Virus record (IMG/VR): IMGVR_UViG_3300031772_000072
Coordinates: 1-43,322 of that record
Direction: 5' to 3' (one strand)
From: a virus
DNA: 43,322 bases
Below the pieces are notes generated by a model. It had not been told where the DNA came from. It did no database searches and worked only from the letters and a program-made list of their open reading frames with translations. The translations under genes and the position numbers were made by a program. This document shows positions 34,239-41,588 of this stretch, in pieces. Position 1 is the first letter of the stretch; each line of letters begins with the position of its first letter.

Positions 34239-35857
34239 CGAGTCATTCCTGTAATCTTAAAGGCGAACTTATCCAGCCAGACATCCTTGGTTGGAGTTGT
34301 CGTGTCGCGGTTGATGAGCACAGTCCCGGCGGTGAGACCACCCGTCGGGCACCCAGTAGCCACAGTGACCTCGCTATTGGCATCAAAAGTAAATCCGATG
34401 GTTCCCGCTACACCAGTCCCGCGAATCTTGATTTTGTGCCAACCAGTGTCCACGGTATAGGTCGTCACGCTGTCTGTGGCGGAACCACCTGTGATGCATC
34501 CTACGTGGAAAGCGGCATCAGGAGTACCCAAGTTGGTATCATACCGAAGACCGATGAACTCTGCGGGCACGGCGTTAGGTGCCGCCGTCGTGTAGCCAAC
34601 GTAGAAACTCGTATTGGTGGTCACGTTGGCTGTGCCATTCATGCGGAATATCCAAACGCTGTTCCAGGCAAGCGTAGTGTTGCCGAGCGCCCCGAAGGCG
34701 ACGTTGCTAGAACTCCCCGCGAGGCTAAGAGATGATCCCTGCGCGGTGACGGCAGCAGTGGTCATGCGGAAGACACCCAGGTTGGGTATCACGCTGGCTA
34801 AATTGGCAAAAACTCCGTTTGCTCCAATAGCCATCGGCGACCAACCGAGTGTTCCCATCACTCCGGCGTATGTTGTGGTGTTGGTTGGTGAAGGAAATTC
34901 CTCATCGAGCTTGAGGCAGGTCGTATCAAGCATGTCGCATTCCATCGACACGGTAAGAGTTGAATTGGCCCCGCCGTCAGCCACGGCAATCCCCTGACCT
35001 GCGGTTATGATTCTTTCTGCCGTCAAGTCGGCATCATGCGAAATGGTTATGAAGGTGTCAGCGGTGGATGCGCCTGTTCCACCGCAGGCCGCGCCTGCAG
35101 TATCCAATTGCCCACCAGCAACCCATTTTGCGCAGTGGTCTGTGGTCGGGTCCGCACCCGCTGCCTTGGTTACAAGTAGGGCTGCGGGAGAACTGCCATA
35201 AAGGTCAACTGGCTTGGTGAGGGCATACTGAACGGCTGTGTCATTGAAAAACCAGAACAGGTCGGGACTTCCCGCCAGAATCCCCCAATCGCCTGCTACT
35301 GGGGAACCGGGGAGTGCTGCGGGAGTGATGCTAGATGGTTTTTCGCTCGTAGCCGTCAAACTTGCCACGCTTATTCCGCCAGTCCCGGCGTAGGTCAGGG
35401 TCGTCCCATCATCGGAAAGCAGCGAATCGCCCAGAGTCGTCGCTCCCGTAAACTTCGGCAGGTAGTTGGTGGTCCCCGAGCCGCTGATCGCCCCGCAGGC
35501 CGCTCCCCCGTCTCCTATCCCACCGCCCGCCACCCACTTCACGCAGTTGTTGGTCGTCGGGTCATCACCCGCCGCCTTCGTGACGATTAAGGCCGCTGGC
35601 GAACTGCCGAACCACGGAAGACTGGTTCCGTCTATCACCAGCTTCCCGTCGAAGGTCGTCAGAAACCCCCGAGAGTTTCGGATGGTCTGAGCGGGATCGT
35701 AGTCGGGGTCTGTGCTCAGCATCACCACGATCAGCCCAGCGTTCGTGACCCTCAGCCCGTTGGAGTCAATGTAGTCTCCGCGAAGGCCCTGCGGCCTGAG
35801 TAGAAGGCCCGCCAGAAGGCCAGCGAGAAGTAGAACGTACCGCATTCTCGAAATCAT
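34235..35857 (-). CDS. exported fibre-like protein with internal duplication
   Basis: 540 aa, TGAGGA before the ATG at 35857. Hydrophobic start MISRMRYVLLLAGLLAGLLL then RPQGLRGDYIDSNG suggests a signal peptide. Residues 83-122 and 220-259 are a duplicated module (GSSPAALIVTKAAG, CVKWVAGG, AACG). NYLPKFTGATTLGDSLLSDDG is a classic phage fibre segment. The C-terminal 250 residues are a jelly-roll-like beta domain. Likely a receptor-binding fibre or its exported relative. Confidence 0.72.
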   Translation of the reverse strand: MISRMRYVLLLAGLLAGLLLRPQGLRGDYIDSNGLRVTNAGLIVVMLSTDPDYDPAQTIRNSRGFLTTFDGKLVIDGTSLPWFGSSPAALIVTKAAGDDPTTNNCVKWVAGGGIGDGGAACGAISGSGTTNYLPKFTGATTLGDSLLSDDGTTLTYAGTGGISVASLTATSEKPSSITPAALPGSPVAGDWGILAGSPDLFWFFNDTAVQYALTKPVDLYGSSPAALLVTKAAGADPTTDHCAKWVAGGQLDTAGAACGGTGASTADTFITISHDADLTAERIITAGQGIAVADGGANSTLTVSMECDMLDTTCLKLDEEFPSPTNTTTYAGVMGTLGWSPMAIGANGVFANLASVIPNLGVFRMTTAAVTAQGSSLSLAGSSSNVAFGALGNTTLAWNSVWIFRMNGTANVTTNTSFYVGYTTAAPNAVPAEFIGLRYDTNLGTPDAAFHVGCITGGSATDSVTTYTVDTGWHKIKIRGTGVAGTIGFTFDANSEVTVATGCPTGGLTAGTVLINRDTTTPTKDVWLDKFAFKITGMTR

Positions 35858-35874
35858 TGGTTTTTCCTCAGTGG

Positions 35875-36666
35875 TTATTGAATCACCACCACATTACTGC
35901 GGGCCGGAGGTGGCGCCGGTATGAGTGCAATCGACATCGCGCCCTTATAAGAGGTCTGCGCCAGTGTGACGGTCGTATTGCCGTAGGCCCCAGCCGAAGC
36001 CTTCGTGCCGGTCGCCGAACCGTGTCCGCCGCCCAACCCGATAGTGTGGGTGTTGTCGCCTCGTTCTGTGAGGCTCCCCAAGTCACCATTGGTCCAACTC
36101 GCAAACTGTGCCGTGCTCGTGGCGTTGTAGCTTGAGGTGGAAATCACAAAGACGAGGCAATCCGCAACTGTCGTCGTCGCTCCGGGAATTACGCCGGTGA
36201 GGTCGTCGGCTGCGCCATCGTTTCCCTCCGCATACACATTCCAGGGGTCTCCCGAAGTTATGCACCCTGAGAAAAGATAGATTCGGGCGGTCGCATGGTT
36301 CCCTGGGGCTGCGACGACGGGGGCGGTATCGCCACCGGCACAGCGTTTCCAATAGACTGCAAGGCGCGAGGCGGGATTAACCGCCGCTGTACCCGCTGCC
36401 TTGTTTGCTTGGGCACCGAGCTCGACAAAGCCATTTGCCGTGGTAAGCGAAATTGCCTGGTTCTCGGATTCGACGACCAGAATGGCGATGTCATTGGCTA
36501 CTGGATCGTTCGGCGCGCCAGGATAGGGCGGGGTGATTGCGCTCGAACCAGTCGTGAATGTCCCCGCCGCCTTGAAAGTCGCTGCGGCCCAACCCGACCC
36601 GCATCCAATTAGGAGGGCTAACCCAACAAGCACCGCACCGAAGCTAATTGATCTGCGCTTTGACAT
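35875..36666 (-). CDS. exported virion-like beta protein
   Basis: 263 aa. MSKRRSISFGAVLVGLALLIGCGSGWAAATFK has a signal peptide; LIGC could also be a lipobox (Cys22), so lipid anchoring is possible. The mature part is Gly/Thr/Ser-rich with many Asn and no enzymatic motif, typical of a spike-associated beta domain (NDIAILVVESEN, GFVELGAQANKAAG, ARIYLFSG). Overlaps the next gene by 23 bp. Confidence 0.65.
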   Translation of the reverse strand: MSKRRSISFGAVLVGLALLIGCGSGWAAATFKAAGTFTTGSSAITPPYPGAPNDPVANDIAILVVESENQAISLTTANGFVELGAQANKAAGTAAVNPASRLAVYWKRCAGGDTAPVVAAPGNHATARIYLFSGCITSGDPWNVYAEGNDGAADDLTGVIPGATTTVADCLVFVISTSSYNATSTAQFASWTNGDLGSLTERGDNTHTIGLGGGHGSATGTKASAGAYGNTTVTLAQTSYKGAMSIALIPAPPPARSNVVVIQ

Positions 36667-37129
36667 GAATCCTCACCACCGTCGGGGTGTTCGCCATCGC
36701 CGTGATTTGGAGGTTGTGCGGCACGTCTGCCGCGATAATCGCGTCGCTGAACGAGGTCGTGGTCTGGGAGTCCGTATCGCATACCAGCGTGGTCGTAAGG
36801 CTGTTCGTCCCTGCCGTGTTCGGCGTGGCCTCCGCACGCTCGTCGAACTGAATCGAGACCGTGCTGCTGGCAACGTCGGTCGAGCACGCCACACGCTGCA
36901 ACGTCACGGCTGTAGGCCAGTAGAGTTGAATCTTGTTGGTGTCCGCCGTGGTCGGCAAGAATATGTTGATGGTCTTGGTGATGGTCTTGTTCGCCACGGC
37001 GAACTGCTCGATAGGCAGGGTACTCTTGACCTGATTGTCCAGGTTGAGCTTGGTCTCCCCCTGCAAGGTCAACGCCCAGGCTAGAAACAGAATGCCCAAC
37101 ACACCGAGATAGGACTTGAGTCTGCCCAT
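36644..37129 (-). CDS. exported small fibre-like protein
   Basis: 161 aa from the ATG at 37129 (AGGGCGTGACT). MGRLKSYLGVLGILFLAWALTLQGE is a signal-peptide or TM-like start. It continues TKLNLDNQVKSTLPIEQFA, similar to the LxxQVKGxLP opening of its neighbour, followed by a Thr/Ser/Asn-rich beta region (NIFLPTTADTNKIQLYWPTAV). Probably a fibre-tip relative made by domain swapping with the next gene. Confidence 0.65.
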   Translation of the reverse strand: MGRLKSYLGVLGILFLAWALTLQGETKLNLDNQVKSTLPIEQFAVANKTITKTINIFLPTTADTNKIQLYWPTAVTLQRVACSTDVASSTVSIQFDERAEATPNTAGTNSLTTTLVCDTDSQTTTSFSDAIIAADVPHNLQITAMANTPTVVRIHVKAQIN

Positions 37130-37142
37130 AGTCACGCCCTGG

Positions 37143-37832
37143 CTAGTACCGATACGACGCCTTATGAACGTCCCCCGTCTTCGGGATCGCGCCCGCCACA
37201 TAGACGATAGTGAGGCTGGTCAGCGTGTAGTCCGCACCTCCCGCAATCATCAACTGGCCGTTCTTATAGAGTGAGAGTGACCCGGCGGGACTCGGCGCGT
37301 TGGCCAGCGTGAAGGTGTCATTGGTCCCGTTGATCGTCCCGGTGGGAGCCACATTATCTACAAAGGTTCCACTCAGGATGCCGACGCAACCGAAGGCGTG
37401 ACTCGTGGTGTTGTAGGTCAAGGCCTGCGTGCCGCTGGAGCAAGAGGGAACGGCGCCCCAACTCCCGGTGGCTGACGCGGTTGTTAGTATCACCGTATCG
37501 GCTGCGGCGTTGGTCGGTACGCTTGTGCCGTTCACTTTGACCACGGTCACCACGTTCGATCCCGAGGTCGTGGCATCCCCGGAAAGTTCCCCCGAACTCA
37601 TTGCCGAACCACTGGAGCGGAGTACGCCAGCAGAGAGCGAACTCTGCCCCGTGCCGCCGCTGCCGTACGGCAAGATGCCCTTCACCTGCGTGGTGAGGTC
37701 AATTTGGGTGACTGCCGCAATGTTCAGGTACCCAAAGGCAATCAGCGCGGCATACAGCAGGGCAGAGGGAAGGCTCGCCTTTCGCCCCCAGGCCCCGTAC
37801 ATCGTCTTTCCTCGAATGTCTCGAAACTGCAT
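37143..37832 (-). CDS. exported fibre-like protein with C-terminal repeat domain
   Basis: 229 aa from the ATG at 37832 (GGAGGTTGGAA); the ATG at 37802 also has a GAGGAAAG site. A hydrophobic segment (PSALLYAALIAFGYLNIAAV) follows a short basic start. TQVKGILPYGSGGTGQSSL is the usual phage fibre entry sequence. The C-terminal 75 residues (INGTNDTFTLANAPSPAGSL then YKNGQLM) are homologous to the two repeats of the upstream protein. Likely part of the receptor-binding apparatus. Confidence 0.68.
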   Translation of the reverse strand: MQFRDIRGKTMYGAWGRKASLPSALLYAALIAFGYLNIAAVTQIDLTTQVKGILPYGSGGTGQSSLSAGVLRSSGSAMSSGELSGDATTSGSNVVTVVKVNGTSVPTNAAADTVILTTASATGSWGAVPSCSSGTQALTYNTTSHAFGCVGILSGTFVDNVAPTGTINGTNDTFTLANAPSPAGSLSLYKNGQLMIAGGADYTLTSLTIVYVAGAIPKTGDVHKASYRY

Positions 37833-37842
37833 TTCCAACCTC

Positions 37843-38769
37843 CTACAAGAATTCGTACCACGCAATCAACCCGCTACCCGCCGTCGGCGGATAGTTAAAG
37901 CTGATGGTATTCCCCGAAACCGTGAAGTCATTTGCCACGCCCGACCGCAGGGTCACGCCATTGAGTACCAGCCTCAGACTGGCTGGGGGTGAGGGCACAT
38001 AGGCCAGGGTGAAGGTTGTATTCGCCCCGTTGATTTCCCCCGTCGGTCCTTCCTCGTTCGACCAACTTGTTCCAGCCGTTTGATACCAGCAAAGCAGACT
38101 GCTTCCCGCTGGCGGCGGATAGTTGAAGGTGATGGTAGAACCCGAAAGGCTAAAATCATTCGCCGCGCCAGACCGAAGCACCTGGCCATTAAGTACCAAT
38201 TGCAGACTTGCCGCCGGTGAAGGCGCATGAGCCAGCGTGAACGTTACATTCACGCCGTTGATTTGCCCTGCCGGACCTTCCTCGTTTGACCAGTTCGCGG
38301 CCCCTCCGCCCGTGACAGAGCAATCAACCGCTTTCGTGGTGCGGTTCCAACCGCACATCACGTTAGAGCCGACGAAATTCACCGGCGCCACGCCAGCGAG
38401 CCAGACTTTAACCCGCGTGCCCTCGTCCCGGATTTCCAGGAATAAGGGATCGTGTGGTGTCTGCCCGAAGGCGTGAACGCAGGCAAGAAGTCCAACAACC
38501 AGAACCGCCCCCGCCAGGACGAGACGCCAGAACCAAAGACGCCTACGAGCCAATTTCCGCTCCCGACCCGCCGCGTTGTGCGTCAGCACCGAGTAAATCG
38601 CCCAGGCTGTCAGCGTGTCATCGTCGTAGTCCGGGTGGGCAATGCGCCCTCGCCTCTTCAGCTTTTCGACCTCAACCTCGTCCACTTCGGATTTGCTCCG
38701 GGCCAGACGTGGGCATCCCTGGCTTTCCAACCACTGACGCAACAGACCTTGAGGGGTTACTTTCATCAA
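37843..38769 (-). CDS. membrane-anchored protein with two receptor-domain repeats
   Basis: 308 aa. Residues 1-79 are a charged, cytosolic-looking region, about 80-98 a hydrophobic span (WRLVLAGAVLVVGLLACVHA), then two tandem copies of a 70-residue fibre domain (160-229 and 236-305; SNEEGP, GxINGxN, FTLAxxPSPxASL, LVLNGxxLRSG, NYPPxAGS). The same domain ends the neighbouring 229-aa protein. A phage fibre domain attached to a membrane anchor is unusual. Overlaps the 96-aa gene by 4 bp. Confidence 0.72.
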   Translation of the reverse strand: MMKVTPQGLLRQWLESQGCPRLARSKSEVDEVEVEKLKRRGRIAHPDYDDDTLTAWAIYSVLTHNAAGRERKLARRRLWFWRLVLAGAVLVVGLLACVHAFGQTPHDPLFLEIRDEGTRVKVWLAGVAPVNFVGSNVMCGWNRTTKAVDCSVTGGGAANWSNEEGPAGQINGVNVTFTLAHAPSPAASLQLVLNGQVLRSGAANDFSLSGSTITFNYPPPAGSSLLCWYQTAGTSWSNEEGPTGEINGANTTFTLAYVPSPPASLRLVLNGVTLRSGVANDFTVSGNTISFNYPPTAGSGLIAWYEFL

Positions 38770-39056
38770 GATTCATCCTGATAGAAATCCGAAGTGCCGG
38801 AGAGAGTCTCGACCCACCCCACGACGTCCCCCGGCTGGAAAAACCTTCCTGGCGAACTCTCGAAGGTGTAACTCAACCCAGCGAGGAGTACGGTTCCCTC
38901 GGTGTTCATTGCCCCCTTGCGGACCCTGAAGTCAGTCGTCGGGTAATCCGCGACGGCCCGCTCCTCGCCCACGGTGATCTTCCGGCAGACGGTCACGGCG
39001 ACTATCGCTTCCGGGTCGCCGACATCGTTGACCATGAGGTTGCGTATCCAAGCCAT
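38766..39056 (-). CDS. hypothetical small protein
   Basis: 96 aa, MAWIRNLMVNDVGDPEAIV..., beta-rich with a DFRVRKGAMNTEGTVLLAG stretch and an acidic end. Its start is shared with the tailspike stop. It lies between tailspike and anchored receptor-like protein. Possibly a spike-associated chaperone or adaptor; no family recognised. Confidence 0.6.
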   Translation of the reverse strand: MAWIRNLMVNDVGDPEAIVAVTVCRKITVGEERAVADYPTTDFRVRKGAMNTEGTVLLAGLSYTFESSPGRFFQPGDVVGWVETLSGTSDFYQDES

Positions 39057-41398
39057 CAGATGCCCCCGACGTGGCAGGCTAGTTTGAACGATTCTGCCGC
39101 CACCGGAGTGCCGTTGAATGTCAGGACGAGTGCCGTGGCGCTGGTGTCATTCGTGCTGAAAGTCACCGTTGGTTGGCTGGCGAAATCCTGACGGTTGCAC
39201 GTAACAGGCGGCGCTGTGGTCCACGTCCCATCGTGGTAGGTGAGCGTTATAGTGGGACTGGCTCCCTGACCTGTCCCCGCCGAGGTAATAACAAACGAGA
39301 AGAACTGGTCAGTTCCGCGCACGGTTCCAACACTGGCAGTGCTGCCCCATCCACCAGAGAGGGCGAAGTCGCCTGCGGCGAGAGCCGTTGCTGCCTTGGC
39401 TGAGAGGCGCTTTACGTACGTGGTCTTACTATCAAGTGTTACGCCAGCCGTCACGTCCCCGATTAGGTAATTTTGCCCTGCTTCTGAAATCGTGCCAAAC
39501 GCCTGATTGTTGTATAGATGAACCGTGCACCCCGTTACGGCTGCCGTCTCGCCCAACATAGAAAAGAGGTTTTGGACAACACTACCGGATATTGGTAGGA
39601 CATTTACCAATCCTCGATACAGAGCTGCGCCAGCCGTCGAAAAATAGATGGTGCTTCCTACATCACTTACAATTGATGTTTCTAGCTTGATGTTGTGGTT
39701 CAAGCCGCTCAAGTCCAGCAACCGGGGAAACACCTCAATCTGCCCCGAGACCAATACATTGTCTGACTGATAAATGCGCAGGGCAAAATTGTTTGTTCCG
39801 CCGGTGTTTCTGTAGAAGCTTGAATTGTTAAAATGGAGGTTCCGCACCATACTAAGGAATAGGGCGTTGCCTATGCCGTTAGTGGCCACAGCAAAAGAGC
39901 AGTTTTCATCAAACGTCATAAAGCTCGTCGAGCTTGAGCCGCCAATCGTTTTAAACGCGCTGGCTACGCCGAACGTAGCACTACTTGTTATCACCGCCGG
40001 ATTGTCAGCCCCAAACATGGAATGCTCGACGGAAAAGATTTCAGCGGCCCGGTTATAGAGAGCCACAGTTCCGTTCCCGCCGTTCGCTGCCGGGCGCGAA
40101 GCAAGAAATAGGTAAACCTGCCGGAGGGTGTTGAAGTCCGCAAACGTATTGGTAGTTGATCGCGCAAAAAGCAGGCCTACAGAGGGGATGCTTGCACCAT
40201 TATCAATAAACAGGTTCTCTAGTGTGACAAGTCTTGAGCCAGTGAAGTCGAACATGATGCCGACATGATTTCCGCGCAGATTGGCGCCTCTCTGCTTTTC
40301 TAATACTCCGGTCAGGCTAGTCGATCGTGGCCCGACTAGAGATATTCCAAGCTGGAAATCTGTGACATCGATCTGAGAATTTAGAAGGTAAATCCCCGCT
40401 GGAAAGTAAACACGGCCACCCGAATTAGAAGCGCCAGCAAAGTAGTTCGAGTTAATGGCGGCTTGGACGGCTGCGCTATCGTCGGTCACCCCATCAGCCC
40501 TTGCTCCCCACCATTGAGGATAAACCTCTTTCACCGCACCATGCCCAAATACAACTTGGCCTGTACCTGCCAGCGAGAATATCTGCGCTACTGGAGCGGA
40601 TAGAGGGCCGTTGATTGTTACCGTTATCCCGTTTGGAACAGCAAAGATTGAGCCAACGCCGAACATATGCTCTATATTTGCGGGGAAGGTCGTGTTTGCC
40701 CCAAAAGAATAGGTGCCTGCTCCCCAAAGTATCCTGACGTTCTTCGTTGCTGCCGTAAAAACATCGCTGGGAATCGTCTGCGCCCCTTCCATCCCGACAG
40801 CGTTCACGGTGCCGCCCGTGATGGATAAGACCGCAATGCAGGCAGCAATCTTCGCGCCACCGTCCGCACCTGACATCAAGTCGGCACGGCAGACAGGCCC
40901 CAAAAGCCTTCCAGCCAAGTTGCTGCTGTTTCCCGCATCCAGCCGCAGGTAGGTACTGTCGCCTGTGGGCGGCGCAACCACCGGCGTAGTCGTGAGCGGC
41001 GTGGCCGAGTCTAGGTTGAGGGACGCGACATCAGCCGAGCAAGCGTTGCTTGTCACTACGCAGAGGCGATAGTCAGCGCTCCGAAAGGGTTCTCCCGACT
41101 GGAAGAACGCCACCCGGTAGAACGTTCCCGCTGGTGTGATCAGATAGTTGCCCTGAATCGTGACCCCAGCCTGCAACTGTGCTGGCGTGACCCTGAAAGG
41201 TACCTTGCTGAGCAGGATGCCCGTGCCCGTCAGCTTCGGCACGTTCGACCCGAAATTCATCAACTGGAAAGTGGCGTAGTCACCCGTTCCCGAAAGGAGA
41301 CTGCCCTGAATGTCCTTCATCGTCCCGGTCACGGTAGTGGCCCAGGCCGATGAAGCCCAGAGGAGGGCGGCAAGTAACGCAATGGCGCGAAGTTTCAT
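39056..41398 (-). CDS. tailspike, pectate-lyase-type beta-helix
   Basis: 780 aa from the ATG at 41398 with AGGAG upstream. MKLRAIALLAALLWASSAWATT is a signal peptide. About 290-340 carries VYPQWWGARADGVTDDSAAVQAAINS and GGRVYFPAGIYLLNSQ, the entry of the pectate-lyase superfamily right-handed beta-helix used by phage tailspikes to degrade surface polysaccharide. The beta-helix portion (39400-40450) is visibly more AT-rich than its neighbours, as if acquired. The C-terminus (GTGQGASPTITLTYHDGTW) looks like a tip domain. Confidence 0.82.
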   Translation of the reverse strand: MKLRAIALLAALLWASSAWATTVTGTMKDIQGSLLSGTGDYATFQLMNFGSNVPKLTGTGILLSKVPFRVTPAQLQAGVTIQGNYLITPAGTFYRVAFFQSGEPFRSADYRLCVVTSNACSADVASLNLDSATPLTTTPVVAPPTGDSTYLRLDAGNSSNLAGRLLGPVCRADLMSGADGGAKIAACIAVLSITGGTVNAVGMEGAQTIPSDVFTAATKNVRILWGAGTYSFGANTTFPANIEHMFGVGSIFAVPNGITVTINGPLSAPVAQIFSLAGTGQVVFGHGAVKEVYPQWWGARADGVTDDSAAVQAAINSNYFAGASNSGGRVYFPAGIYLLNSQIDVTDFQLGISLVGPRSTSLTGVLEKQRGANLRGNHVGIMFDFTGSRLVTLENLFIDNGASIPSVGLLFARSTTNTFADFNTLRQVYLFLASRPAANGGNGTVALYNRAAEIFSVEHSMFGADNPAVITSSATFGVASAFKTIGGSSSTSFMTFDENCSFAVATNGIGNALFLSMVRNLHFNNSSFYRNTGGTNNFALRIYQSDNVLVSGQIEVFPRLLDLSGLNHNIKLETSIVSDVGSTIYFSTAGAALYRGLVNVLPISGSVVQNLFSMLGETAAVTGCTVHLYNNQAFGTISEAGQNYLIGDVTAGVTLDSKTTYVKRLSAKAATALAAGDFALSGGWGSTASVGTVRGTDQFFSFVITSAGTGQGASPTITLTYHDGTWTTAPPVTCNRQDFASQPTVTFSTNDTSATALVLTFNGTPVAAESFKLACHVGGI

Positions 41399-41411
41399 TC
41401 CTAGCAACTCC

Positions 41412-41588
41412 TCAGTTCACCCTGGCCGGATTGCCGGGTCCCTGCTCCCTGTAAACTGCGAGCAACTGCATCATTCCCTCTCGGTCAACGTGGGTCGTAA
41501 TCGAAAGAATCTCGACAGTCCGCGACCAGTCGTTGTATCCCTTCTCGATGCTCAACCAATTCAGTCCTGCGAACGCTTTAACCAGCAC
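41412..41588 (-). CDS. small protein after the portal gene
   Basis: 58 aa from the GTG at 41588 (GGGAGGAC, overlapping the portal 3' end by 11 bp). Reads VLVKAFAGLNWLSIEKGYN, then VDREGMMQLLAVYREQG, mostly helical. The longer frame would start inside the portal. Unknown, possibly a portal-linked adaptor. Confidence 0.5.
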   Translation of the reverse strand: MLVKAFAGLNWLSIEKGYNDWSRTVEILSITTHVDREGMMQLLAVYREQGPGNPARVN

